From: Hymenobacter plasmatis
Lineage (GTDB): Bacteria; Bacteroidota; Bacteroidia; Cytophagales; Hymenobacteraceae
DNA: 64,000 nucleotides
Direction: 5' to 3'
Assembly: GCF_020711255.1 (NCBI RefSeq)
Contig: NZ_JAJFAW010000020.1
Location: 43,806-107,805, forward strand
The notes beneath the pieces were generated by a model, which searched no databases, was not told the DNA's origin, and was given only the letters and a program-made list of their open reading frames with translations. Of this stretch, positions 37,232 through 46,087 are shown piece by piece. Made by a program: the position numbers and the translations under genes. The stretch's first letter is position 1. Every line of letters starts with the position of its first letter.

Positions 37232-38593
37232 ATGAACACAAAACTCCTCCTGTACCTGCTGCTTCTGCTGCCCGGCTTCCTGCAAGCCCAGCCGAAGCCC
37301 GCACCGAAAAAAGCCGCGCCCACGGCCAAGTTTGACCCGCGCCAGCGCCCGCGCAACCTCACCGACGACCAGCTGCTGGACCTGGTGCAGAAGCAGACGT
37401 TCCGGTATTTCTGGGATTTCGGGCACCCGGTATCGGGCATGGCGCGCGAGCGCAGCAACGTGGCCTACGACTACGGCAACGAGGTGGTGACCACCGGCGG
37501 CACCGGCTTTGGCATCATGGCCATCGTGGTAGCGGCCGACCGCAAGTGGATAACGCGCGAACAAGCCGCCACGCGCATCTACAAAATGGTGCGCTTCCTG
37601 GAAAAAGCCGACGCCTTTCATGGGGTATTTCCGCACTGGATGAACGGCGCCACCGGCAAGGTTATCAAGTTCGGGGCCAAGGACGACGGCGGCGACATCG
37701 TGGAAACCTCGTTTCTGATGGAAGGCCTGATTTGCGCCCGCCAGTACTTCACCGCCGAAACACCGGTGGAGCGCGACTTGCGCAACCACATTCTCTGGAT
37801 GTGGGAAAATGTGGAGTGGAACTGGCACACCCAGGGCGGCCAAAACGTGCTCTACTGGCACTGGAGCCCCAACAACGGCTGGAGCATGAACCACCAGATC
37901 CACGGCTGGAACGAGTGCCTGATTACCTACGTGCTGGCCGCGTCCTCGCCCAAATACGCCATCGACAAGCCCGTTTACGACCAGGGTTGGGCCACCGGGC
38001 CGGAGTTTAAGAATGGCAAGGAATACTACGGCATCAAGCTGCCGTTGGGCCCGGACATGGGCGGGCCGTTGTTCTTCACGCACTACTCCTTCCTCGGCCT
38101 GAATCCCCACGGCCTGAAGGACCAATACGCCGACTACTGGCAGCAAAACCAGAACCACACGCTCATCAACTACGCCTACTGCGTCGACAATCCCAAGAAA
38201 TACAAGGGCTACGGCCCCAACACCTGGGGCCTCACCGCTTCCGACAGCTACCAGGGCTACGCCGCCCACAATCCCAAGGAGGACCTGGGTGTGATTTCGC
38301 CCACCGCCGCGCTTTCGGCCTTTCCCTACACGCCCGAGCATTCCATGCGCGCGCTGAAGCACTTTTACAATGACCTGGGCGACAACATCTGGGGCGAGTA
38401 CGGCTTCGTGGACGGCTTCAGTCAGCAGCACAACTGGTACGCCAAGTCCTACCTGGCCATCGACCAGGGCCCCATCGTGGGCATGATTGAGAACTACCGC
38501 TCGGGCCTGCTCTGGAAGCTCTTCATGAGCTCGCCCGACGTGCAGCGCGGGCTGACCAAGCTGGGGTTTGAGAGCCCGATGATTAAGAAGTAA
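37232..38593 (+). CDS. Secreted GH144-type glucanase (glucoamylase-like PF10091 fold), probable beta-1,2-glucanase
   Basis: 453 residues. Signal peptide MNTKLLLYLLLLLPGFLQAQ. The (alpha/alpha)6-barrel family is recognisable from LVQKQTFRYFWDFGHPVSGMARERS, TTGGTGFGIMAIVVAADRKWITREQA, FHGVFPHWMNG, GGDIVETSFLMEGLICARQYF, WGLTASDSYQGY and the end LAIDQGPIVGMIENYRSGLLWKLFM. Characterised members of this group (Chitinophaga SGL, Bacteroides BT_3566) cleave beta-1,2-glucan, which is established knowledge; that this protein does the same is inference. The GH3 gene two genes downstream supports it, because BT_3566 pairs with the GH3 BT_3567. Confidence 0.85.
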   Translation: MNTKLLLYLLLLLPGFLQAQPKPAPKKAAPTAKFDPRQRPRNLTDDQLLDLVQKQTFRYFWDFGHPVSGMARERSNVAYDYGNEVVTTGGTGFGIMAIVVAADRKWITREQAATRIYKMVRFLEKADAFHGVFPHWMNGATGKVIKFGAKDDGGDIVETSFLMEGLICARQYFTAETPVERDLRNHILWMWENVEWNWHTQGGQNVLYWHWSPNNGWSMNHQIHGWNECLITYVLAASSPKYAIDKPVYDQGWATGPEFKNGKEYYGIKLPLGPDMGGPLFFTHYSFLGLNPHGLKDQYADYWQQNQNHTLINYAYCVDNPKKYKGYGPNTWGLTASDSYQGYAAHNPKEDLGVISPTAALSAFPYTPEHSMRALKHFYNDLGDNIWGEYGFVDGFSQQHNWYAKSYLAIDQGPIVGMIENYRSGLLWKLFMSSPDVQRGLTKLGFESPMIKK

Positions 38594-38627
38594 ACCCCGA
38601 TAACGCCAGAATAAACACCAAATAACG

Positions 38628-38733
38628 TCTGTCATCCTGAGCGCAGCGAAGGAACTTATCGCCGATGAACGGCTTGCAGTAATTCAGCCGGCGCGGGTGT
38701 GATAAGTTCCTTCGCTAAGCTCAGGATGACAGA
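38628..38733. repeat. 33-bp inverted repeat (GTCATCCTGAGC family)
   Basis: The arm 38628-38660 (TCTGTCATCCTGAGCGCAGC...) pairs with 38701-38733 with two mismatches and a 40-base spacer. It resembles the elements at 27595 and 37041 but has CCTGAGC and GGAACTTATC in place of GCTGAG and AGCATCTTATC. It lies between the GH144 and GH43 genes of the PUL. Confidence 0.88.
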
Positions 38734-38759
38734 TGAGGATGATAGACGAATTTCCTTAC

Positions 38760-40523
38760 ATGCTCCGAATCCTCAGCTTCTTCAGTCTCTGCACGCTTCT
38801 CAGCTTCGCCACTCAGGCGCAGCCCAACACCCCCACGCCCACCCGCCGCACCTACTGCAACCCGCTCAACCTGGATTACGGTTACACGCCCATCCCAGAG
38901 TTTGCCACCGCCGGCCGGCACCGCGCTACTGCCGACCCGGTTATCACCCGCTACAAGGGCGACTATTACCTGTTCTCGACCAACCAGTGGGGCTACTGGT
39001 GGAGCCACGATTTGAACCATTGGAAGTTCACTCCCCGCCACTTCCTGCGCCCGGAGCACAAGGTGTATGACGACTTATGCGCCCCGGCCGTGTTCGTGCT
39101 CGGCGATACACTTTTGGTGTACGGCTCGACGCACGAGAAGAATTTCCCCATCTGGATGAGCACCAATCCCAAAGTCGACGACTGGAAGGAAGCAGTGCAC
39201 AACTTCCAGGTTGGGGCCTGGGACCCCGACTTTTTCCTCGACACCGATGGCAAGCTCTACCTCTACTGGGGCAGCAGCAACGAATTCCCACTCTACGGCC
39301 AGCAAATCAGCCGCAAAACCTTCCAGCCCATCGGGGAGCCCAAGGTCATGTTTGGGCTCAATGACAAGCAGTTTGGCTGGCAGCGCTTCGGCGAATACCT
39401 CGACAACACCTTCCTCGACCCGTTTATGGAAGGCGCCTGGATGACCAAGCACAACGGCAAATACTATCTCCAATACGGCGCGCCCGGCACCGAATTCAGC
39501 GGCTACGCCGATGGCGTGCAGGTGGCCGACCACCCGCTGGGGCCGTTCACGCCGCAGCCCCACAACCCGTTTGCCTACAAGCCCGGCGGCTTTGTGCGGG
39601 GCGCCGGCCACGGCAACACCTTTCAGGATGCCTGGGACAACTGGTGGCACGTCTCCACGACGGTCATCAACGTGAAAAACAACTTTGAGCGGCGCCTGGG
39701 CCTGTGGCCCGCCGGCTTCGACGCCGACGGCACGCTCTACGCCAATACCACCTTCGGCGACTACCCGCAATACCTGCCCAACGGCCCGGCCGACCACCTG
39801 CAGCCCCAGTTTACGGGCTGGATGCTGCTCAACTACCTGCGCCCGGTACAGGTGTCGAGCACGCTGGGCGGCTACCTGCCCAACTACGCCGTCGACGAAA
39901 GCATCAAAACCTACTGGAGCGCCGCCACGGCCAACCCCGGCGAGTACATCCAGACCGACCTGGGCAGCGTGAGCACCGTTCGCGCCGTCCAGATAAACTA
40001 CGCCGACCAGGACGCCACCTTCCTGGGCAAATCAACAGGTGTCTACCACCAATACAAGCTCTACAGCTCGCTGGACGGCAAAATGTGGAAGGTATTGGTC
40101 GACAAAAGCCGGAATAAAACCGACGTGCCGCACGACTATATTGAGCTACCTGCACCGGTAAAAACCCGCTTCCTCAAGCTCGAAAACGTGCACATGCCCA
40201 CAGGCAAATTCGCCATCAGCGGCCTGCGGGTATTTGGCCTGGGTAGCGGCGCCAAGCCCGCGCCCGTGAAAGGCTTTGTGGTGCTGCGAACCGAGAAAGA
40301 CAAGCGCAGCGCCTGGCTACGGTGGGCTCCCAACGACAAGGCCTACGCCTACAACATCTACACCGGCCTGGCCCCCGACAAGCTCTACAGCTGCATCATG
40401 GTGCACGGCGCCAATGACTACTACTTCAAAGGCATGGACAAAGACCGGCCGTATTATTTCTCCATTGAAGCCATCAACGAAAACGGGGTTTCGACCCGAA
40501 CGCCGGTGACCCTGGCGAAGTAG
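38760..40523 (+). CDS. Secreted family 43 glycosidase with discoidin-like and FN3-like C-terminal domains
   Basis: 587 residues from the ATG at 38760, which opens a signal peptide (MLRILSFFSLCTLLSFATQAQ); an ATG nine codons earlier is weaker. Residues about 30-370 form a five-bladed propeller: RATADPVITRYKGDYYLFST, VGAWDPDFFLDTDGKLYLYWG and FLDPFMEGAWMTKHNGKYYLQYGAPG give Asp/Asp/Glu in GH43-like places. About 375-500 is an F5/8 type C (discoidin, CBM32-like) domain (STLGGYLPNYAVDESIKTYWSAATANPGEYIQTDLG). About 505-587 looks like fibronectin type III. Its substrate is unclear; it would trim side chains or bind glycan in this PUL. Confidence 0.82.
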   Translation: MLRILSFFSLCTLLSFATQAQPNTPTPTRRTYCNPLNLDYGYTPIPEFATAGRHRATADPVITRYKGDYYLFSTNQWGYWWSHDLNHWKFTPRHFLRPEHKVYDDLCAPAVFVLGDTLLVYGSTHEKNFPIWMSTNPKVDDWKEAVHNFQVGAWDPDFFLDTDGKLYLYWGSSNEFPLYGQQISRKTFQPIGEPKVMFGLNDKQFGWQRFGEYLDNTFLDPFMEGAWMTKHNGKYYLQYGAPGTEFSGYADGVQVADHPLGPFTPQPHNPFAYKPGGFVRGAGHGNTFQDAWDNWWHVSTTVINVKNNFERRLGLWPAGFDADGTLYANTTFGDYPQYLPNGPADHLQPQFTGWMLLNYLRPVQVSSTLGGYLPNYAVDESIKTYWSAATANPGEYIQTDLGSVSTVRAVQINYADQDATFLGKSTGVYHQYKLYSSLDGKMWKVLVDKSRNKTDVPHDYIELPAPVKTRFLKLENVHMPTGKFAISGLRVFGLGSGAKPAPVKGFVVLRTEKDKRSAWLRWAPNDKAYAYNIYTGLAPDKLYSCIMVHGANDYYFKGMDKDRPYYFSIEAINENGVSTRTPVTLAK

Positions 40524-40535
40524 CAGGCCGAACAA

Positions 40536-40656
40536 TGTAGAGACGCGACACTTGGCTACGCCGACCTGCGGTTCGCGTCTCGGCGTTGAACGACAATAAC
40601 TGCACAACCTATAACAACATCAGCAACGAGGAGACGCGAAGTGTCGCGTCTCTACA
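40536..40656. repeat. Inverted repeat of the TGTAGAGACGCGACACTT type before the GH3 gene
   Basis: TGTAGAGACGCGACACT (40536-40552) is repeated inverted at 40640-40656. An extra TTCGCGTCTC at 40572-40581 matches the inner part of the right copy (40631-40640 is GAGACGCGAA). It is unrelated in sequence to the GTCATGC family but similar in layout and place, between PUL genes. Confidence 0.8.
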
Positions 40657-40687
40657 CCGTTCAAATCAACACTTTCTTTCACACCGC

Positions 40688-42997
40688 ATGAAACGAATTC
40701 CCCTTGCTGCCCTTGCCCTGGCGCTACTAGCCAGCCCCGCCGCCCAGGCCCAGAAGAAGCCCGCTGCCGCACCAACCGCAGACCAAAAGATGAAGCAATT
40801 CATCGACGGGCTTATGGGCAAAATGACGCAGGACGAGAAAATCGGACAGCTCAACCTCGTGTCCGTGGGCTTTGATGTGACCGGGCCGGTAGTGAGCAAG
40901 GACGTGGACGCCAACATCCGCAAGGGATTGGTGGGCGGGGTGTTCAACACCTTCACGCCGGTGGCCATCCGCAAGCTGCAGGAGATGGCGCTGAAGGAGT
41001 CGCGGCTCCACATTCCGCTCATGTTTGGCTACGACGTCATTCACGGGCACCGCACCATTTTCCCGATTCCGCTGGGGCTAGCTGCTAGCTGGGATATGGC
41101 TGCCGTGGAGCAAAGCGCCCGCATCGCAGCCGAAGAATCTACCGCCGACGGCCTCGACTGGGTGTTTTCGCCCATGGTCGACATTGCCCGCGACGCCCGC
41201 TGGGGCCGCATTGCCGAAGGCGCCGGCGAAGACCCCTACCTCGGCTCCCGCATAGCCCGCGCCATGGTGCGCGGCTACCAGGGCCCCGGCAACGACCTGA
41301 CCAAGGACAACACCGTGATGGCCTGCCTGAAGCATTTTGCGCTCTACGGCGCCGCCGAGGCCGGCCGCGACTACAACACCACCGACATGAGCCTGCAGCG
41401 CATGTACAACGAGTACCTGCCGCCCTACAAAGCTGCCGTCGACGCCGGCGTGGGCTCGGTGATGTCGTCCTTCAACGACGTGAACGGCACGCCCGCCACC
41501 GGCAACAAGTGGCTCATGACCGATTTGCTGCGCAAGCAGTGGGGCTTCAAGGGCTTTGTGGTGACGGACTACACGGCCATCAATGAAATGATGGAGCACG
41601 GCATGGGCAACGCCGCCCAGGTGTCGGCGCTGGCCTTGAACGCGGGCATCGACCAGGACATGGTTGGCGAGATTTACCTGAAAAACGTGGCCGATAACAT
41701 CAAATCCGGCGCCGTGAGCAAGGCTCAGTTGGATGCCGCCTGCCGCCGCATTTTGGAAGCGAAGTACAAGCTGGGCCTGTTTCAGGACCCTTACCGCAAC
41801 GTGAGCGCGCAGCGCGCCACCAGCACCCTGGTGAAGCCCGAATTCATCGCCGCTGCCCGCGACATTGCCCGCAAAAGCATGGTGCTCCTGAAAAATGAGC
41901 GCAGCACCCTGCCCCTGAAAAAGACCGGCAGCATCGCCCTCATCGGCCCGCTGGCCAACCGCCAGCGCGACGTCATCGGCAACTGGAGCGGCGCCGGCGA
42001 CTGGAAACAGGCCGTATCGGTAGAACAAGGCCTGCGCGCCGCCGCACCCAGCCTGAAAATCACCTACGCCAAGGGCGCCAACATCGCTGACGATGCCCAG
42101 ATGCTGGAGCGCCTTAACGCCCATGGTGGAGATTTGGAGCTTGATAAACGCTCCTCGGAAGAGATGATTCGGGAAGCGGTGCAAGTAGCGCAGGCCGCCG
42201 ACGTAGTGGTAGCCGTGGTGGGCGAGTCGCAGGGCATGACCGGCGAAGCCGCCAGCCGCTCCGACATCGGCCTGCCCGGCCAGCAGCTGGCCCTGCTCAA
42301 GGCCCTGAAAGCAACCGGCAAGCCCATGGTACTGGTGCTCATGAACGGCCGCCCGATGACCCTGCCCTGGGAAAACCAGAACGCCGACGCCATCCTCGAA
42401 ACGTGGTTTGCCGGTACCCAGGCCGGCCACGCCATTGCCGATGTGCTGTTTGGCGCCTACAACCCCAGCGGCAAAATCACGGCTACGTTCCCGCAGGTGG
42501 TGGGCCAGGTGCCGCTCTACTACAACCACAAGAACACCGGCCGGCCCTTTGGCGGCGAGAAGCTCGACAAGTACAAGTCGCGCTACCTGGACGTGAGCAA
42601 CGAGCCGCTCTATCCCTTCGGCTACGGCCTGAGCTACACCACCTTCAGCTACGGCAAGCCCACGCTCAGCAAAACCACCCTCTCCCCTACCGAAACGCTG
42701 GAAGTGAAGGTAACGGTGCAGAACACCGGCAACTACGACGGCGAGGAAGTGGCTCAACTTTACCTCCGCGACGTGGTGGGCTCCATCAGCCGGCCCGTGA
42801 AGGAGCTGAAAGGCTTCCAAAAAGTGATGCTGAAAAAAGGCGAGAGCAAAACCCTCACCTTCCGCCTGGCACCCAACGACCTCAAGTTTTACAACAACGA
42901 CCTGAAGTTTGTGGCTGAGCCCGGCGACTTCAAAGTATTCGTCGGCGGCAACTCGCGCGACGTACAGGAAGTCTCCTTTAAACTGGCCGCGAAATAA
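40688..42997 (+). CDS. Secreted GH3 beta-glucosidase (BglX-like)
   Basis: 769 residues from the ATG at 40688, which gives a signal peptide (IPLAALALALLASPAAQAQ); the frame runs 34 codons further upstream without support. Domain 1 is a TIM barrel (IPLMFGYDVIHGHRTIFPIPLGLAASWD; MVDIARDARWGRIAEGAGEDPYLGS; CLKHFALYGAAEAGRDYNTTDMS) with the likely nucleophile Asp294 in VVTDYTAINEM. Domain 2 has KSMVLLKNERSTLPL and VVGESQGMTGEAASRSDIGLPGQQ, and a C-terminal FN3-like domain follows. It would release glucose from oligosaccharides, here probably sophorose-type. A strong terminator follows. Confidence 0.93.
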   Translation: MKRIPLAALALALLASPAAQAQKKPAAAPTADQKMKQFIDGLMGKMTQDEKIGQLNLVSVGFDVTGPVVSKDVDANIRKGLVGGVFNTFTPVAIRKLQEMALKESRLHIPLMFGYDVIHGHRTIFPIPLGLAASWDMAAVEQSARIAAEESTADGLDWVFSPMVDIARDARWGRIAEGAGEDPYLGSRIARAMVRGYQGPGNDLTKDNTVMACLKHFALYGAAEAGRDYNTTDMSLQRMYNEYLPPYKAAVDAGVGSVMSSFNDVNGTPATGNKWLMTDLLRKQWGFKGFVVTDYTAINEMMEHGMGNAAQVSALALNAGIDQDMVGEIYLKNVADNIKSGAVSKAQLDAACRRILEAKYKLGLFQDPYRNVSAQRATSTLVKPEFIAAARDIARKSMVLLKNERSTLPLKKTGSIALIGPLANRQRDVIGNWSGAGDWKQAVSVEQGLRAAAPSLKITYAKGANIADDAQMLERLNAHGGDLELDKRSSEEMIREAVQVAQAADVVVAVVGESQGMTGEAASRSDIGLPGQQLALLKALKATGKPMVLVLMNGRPMTLPWENQNADAILETWFAGTQAGHAIADVLFGAYNPSGKITATFPQVVGQVPLYYNHKNTGRPFGGEKLDKYKSRYLDVSNEPLYPFGYGLSYTTFSYGKPTLSKTTLSPTETLEVKVTVQNTGNYDGEEVAQLYLRDVVGSISRPVKELKGFQKVMLKKGESKTLTFRLAPNDLKFYNNDLKFVAEPGDFKVFVGGNSRDVQEVSFKLAAK

Positions 42998-43383
42998 CCA
43001 GATACTGCGCAGCCTGAGCTAAGCGCTTGAGCTAAAACAATAGAAAGCCCCGGCCGGAATCAACTCGATTCCGGCCGGGGCTTTCGGCGTTTCCAGCCGA
43101 TTTGAGTTGAGCTGGCAGTACTGCTACAGTCCAGCATACGGGCCCCGCTGTCGGCAAAATTCATCTTCCCCGCAACCACTCGCCGGCATCGTGCGACTTT
43201 CTCCTGGCTGCTTTCGGACGAGCTCGACGGTCAGTACGATTTCGAACAGTTGTCCGATTTCGGACGAAAATCCAGCCCTTATTACTGCCATTACACACCC
43301 TAACCTCCTGTTTTACAATATCTAACAAAATCGGCATGCCGCTTGGCATTAGGTATTGTAAACGACTCTTTTTCTGCACAAAA
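42998..43383. other. Intergenic region after the PUL
   Basis: 386 bases between the GH3 gene and the outer-membrane protein gene. It holds the terminator at 43043-43085. The remainder shows no gene; 43290-43380 is somewhat AT-rich and probably contains the promoter of the next gene. Confidence 0.5.
43043..43085 (+). terminator. Terminator closing the PUL
   Basis: GAAAGCCCCGGCCGGAATC (43043-43061) pairs perfectly with 43067-43085 around a 5-base loop (19-bp stem). It lies 46 bases after the GH3 stop codon and marks the end of the susC-to-GH3 unit. Confidence 0.85.
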
Positions 43384-46008
43384 ATGGACAACACCCTTTA
43401 CCCAGCAGCCCCAAGTGGCCCGATGCCAGAGCCGGCAAGCCAAGCATCCATCCCTTCAACCACCGCTTCGGTTTCCGTGCCCCGCGCGGGCGCTGCGCAC
43501 CGGAAGCTAGTGGGCTGGCTTCGTGCGGGCTTGGTGCTGGCGGTGGCAATGGCTCAGGCCGGCCCGGGCCACGCCCAGCAGAGCAGCGGCCTGACGGGCA
43601 AGGTCGCCACCGCCGCGGGGGCGGCCATTGAGTTTGCCACCGTCACGCTGCACCGCGCCGCCGACTCGACCGTGGTAAAATCGGAGTTCAGCGACAACAA
43701 AGGCGTTTTTCATTTTGAGCAGGCTCCGGCTGGCAGCTACCTGGTTTCGGCGGCGCAGGTGGGCTTTGTGCGCACCTGGACGCTGATAACGGTGTCGGGC
43801 ACCGAAGACATTACGATACCAACGCTGACCATGAAGGAAAGCGCGGCCACGGCCCTCAAGGAGGTGACGGTAGTGGGCAAGAAGCCGCTATTCGAGCGCC
43901 AGGCCGACCGTACGGTGGTGAACGTGGAAGGCAGCACCCTGGCCGCCGGCAATACCTCGCTGGACGTGCTGGCCCGCTCTCCGGGCGTGACCGTGGATGG
44001 CAACGACAACATTGGCTTGCGCGGCCGCCAGGGCGTGCTGGTGCTCATCGACGGCAAGCGCCAGCCCATGACCGGCTCGGAACTGGCCGACTACCTGCGC
44101 GCCCTGCCCGCCGACCAGCTCAAAAGCATTGAGCTGATAACGAACCCGCCGGCCAAGTACGACGCCCAGGGCGGCGCCGGCATCATCGCCATCAACCTGA
44201 AAAAGGACCAGCGCGTGGGCACCAACGGCACCGCCAACGCCAGCTACGGCCAGGGCCGCTACGGCAAATTCACCACCGGCGTCTCCTTGAACCACCGCGC
44301 CCTCAAGACCAACACCTTCGGCTCCTACACCTACGCCAACCGCGAAAACTTCGGCGCGCTCACCATTCACCGGGACTTTTTTAGCCCAACTGAAACCGGC
44401 AAAGCCTTCATCGGCAGCACCGACCAGGACAACTTCAGCAAAGGCCACAGCGAGTCGCACAGCTGGAAAGCGGGCATCGACTACAACCTCTCCGAGCGCA
44501 CCGTGCTGGGGGCGGTGGCAAACGGCTTGCAGGTGAAGGCCGTGCAGGCGGGCACCAACTTCACCGACCCGCGCGATGCCCAAGGCCAGCTCATCCGGAG
44601 CTACAACTCCACCAATGACCGCGACGCCAGCTTCCCCAACTATGCCGGCAACCTCAACCTCAAGCACACCTTCGTCGATAGCCTGGGCAAGCGCGAGCTG
44701 ACCGCCGACGCCGACTACGCCCACTACGACACTCGGCGCCTGCAGTACCTCAACACCTACTTTGACCGGGTGCGCGCCGAGCGGTTCGACCGGCTCAACG
44801 GCGACCAGCAGGGCAGCCTCACCATTCAGTCGGTCAAGGCCGATTACACCCACCCACTTAGCAAGCAAACCAAAATGGAGCTGGGCGGCAAGGTGAGCTG
44901 GGTTCATTCCGACAACGACGTGGTGTTCAGCATCCCCTTCCTGGACCCCACCACCCAACAGCGCGACCTCAACACCCTGGTGCGCGACCCGAACCGCTCG
45001 AACCGCTTCCGCTACGACGAGAACATCAACGCGGCCTACGTCAACTTCAACCACACCCTGCCCAAGTGGACGCTGCAAGCCGGCCTGCGTGCCGAGCAAA
45101 CCAATGCCGAGGGCAAGCAGGATGTGGAGCAAGTGGGCGTGGCGTCGGGCTTCAGCCGCAACTACTACCAGCTGTTTCCGAGCGCGGCCATCAAGCACAC
45201 CCTCACCGACAAGCACGAAATGGACCTGACGTTGAGCCGCCGCATCGACCGGCCCGGTTACGGCCAGCTCAACCCCTTCCGCTCCTACATCGACGCCACC
45301 ACCTACGGCGCCGGCAACCCCAACCTGCTGCCCCAAACCAGCTATAATATTGAGCTAACGCACACCTACCGCCAGAAATACAGCGCCGGCCTGAGCTACA
45401 GCCGCACCACCAACCCCATTGTGAGCACCGTGCAGCCCGAAAATGCCACCAGCCGCATTGTGGTTTCCACGTCGCAGAACCTGAGCGCGCAGCACTACTT
45501 CGCCCTCACGCTCACCGCGCCCCTAGAGCCCGTGAAATGGTGGAGCGTGTACAACAACGTGGTGGTGTACTACAGCCGCTACGTGGGCACCCTGGCCGGC
45601 ACCACCCTGGGCGCCAAAAACGCCCGCCCCGCTTTCTCGCTCAGCAGCAACAGCACCTTCACCTTCGGCAAAGGCTGGAGCGCCGAGCTCAACGGCAGCT
45701 ACCAGTCGCGCGAGCTTTCCTCGTTCTTCAACTCCAATCCCAACGGCCAGGTCACGGCCGGCATTCAGAAAAGCCTCTGGGACCGCAAAGCTACCCTCAA
45801 GCTGAACATGACGGATATTTTCTACACCAGCCCACTGCACGCCACGTCCACCTACACCAACTACATCGAGCGCTTCTACCAGCGCGGCGATTCGCGCGTG
45901 GCCACCCTGTCTTTCTCCTACCGGTTCGGCAACGACAAGCTGGCCCCCTCGCGCCGCCGCAGCGGTGGCGCCGAAGACGAGAAGCGCCGCGCCGGCGGCG
46001 GAGCGTAA
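43384..46008 (+). CDS. Outer-membrane beta-barrel TonB-type protein (OMP_b-brl_3 family)
   Basis: 874 residues from the ATG at 43384. A carboxypeptidase-regulatory domain (about 68-145, LTGKVATAAGAAIEFATVTLHRAADST) is followed by a TonB-plug region (ALKEVTVVGKKPLFERQADRTVVNVEGS, LARSPGVTVDGNDNIGLRGRQGVLVLIDGKR, ELITNPPAKYDAQGGAGIIAINLKK) and a barrel ending FSYRFGNDK. The signal hydrophobic stretch starts only near residue 46; a GTG at 43477 would give a normal signal peptide and may be the true start. There is no SusD partner. It probably imports a nutrient or is a surface receptor. The tail is Arg/Gly-rich. Confidence 0.88.
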   Translation: MDNTLYPAAPSGPMPEPASQASIPSTTASVSVPRAGAAHRKLVGWLRAGLVLAVAMAQAGPGHAQQSSGLTGKVATAAGAAIEFATVTLHRAADSTVVKSEFSDNKGVFHFEQAPAGSYLVSAAQVGFVRTWTLITVSGTEDITIPTLTMKESAATALKEVTVVGKKPLFERQADRTVVNVEGSTLAAGNTSLDVLARSPGVTVDGNDNIGLRGRQGVLVLIDGKRQPMTGSELADYLRALPADQLKSIELITNPPAKYDAQGGAGIIAINLKKDQRVGTNGTANASYGQGRYGKFTTGVSLNHRALKTNTFGSYTYANRENFGALTIHRDFFSPTETGKAFIGSTDQDNFSKGHSESHSWKAGIDYNLSERTVLGAVANGLQVKAVQAGTNFTDPRDAQGQLIRSYNSTNDRDASFPNYAGNLNLKHTFVDSLGKRELTADADYAHYDTRRLQYLNTYFDRVRAERFDRLNGDQQGSLTIQSVKADYTHPLSKQTKMELGGKVSWVHSDNDVVFSIPFLDPTTQQRDLNTLVRDPNRSNRFRYDENINAAYVNFNHTLPKWTLQAGLRAEQTNAEGKQDVEQVGVASGFSRNYYQLFPSAAIKHTLTDKHEMDLTLSRRIDRPGYGQLNPFRSYIDATTYGAGNPNLLPQTSYNIELTHTYRQKYSAGLSYSRTTNPIVSTVQPENATSRIVVSTSQNLSAQHYFALTLTAPLEPVKWWSVYNNVVVYYSRYVGTLAGTTLGAKNARPAFSLSSNSTFTFGKGWSAELNGSYQSRELSSFFNSNPNGQVTAGIQKSLWDRKATLKLNMTDIFYTSPLHATSTYTNYIERFYQRGDSRVATLSFSYRFGNDKLAPSRRRSGGAEDEKRRAGGGA

Positions 46009-46029
46009 TCTCACCCTTTTCTGCAAAGC

Positions 46030-46067
46030 AAACGGCCCCGCTTCTGGCTAGAAGCGGGGCCGTTTTT
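46030..46067. terminator. Bidirectional terminator between OMP and PAP2 genes
   Basis: AAACGGCCCCGCTTCT pairs with AGAAGCGGGGCCGTTTTT around GGCT. A residues on the left arm and T residues on the right suit both the plus-strand OMP gene and the minus-strand PAP2 gene that converge here. Confidence 0.85.
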
Positions 46068-46087
46068 AGTTGAGCCAAAGCAGCCGG

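Noticed and set aside
35900..38635. 911-codon open frame on minus opposite susD and the GH144 gene
   Set aside because: It is antisense to two strongly supported genes, crosses an intergenic repeat, and its His/Val/Gly-rich translation is typical of a GC-rich shadow frame.
27595..38733. Possible CRISPR-like repeats
   Set aside because: The copies are inverted pairs with unequal spacing and no regular spacers, and no cas genes are present.
41078..42820. 580-codon minus frame opposite the GH3 gene
   Set aside because: Antisense shadow of a well-supported secreted GH3; no domain-like sequence.
43888..45336. 482-codon minus frame opposite the outer-membrane protein
   Set aside because: Antisense shadow; Val/Gly/Ala-rich without motifs.
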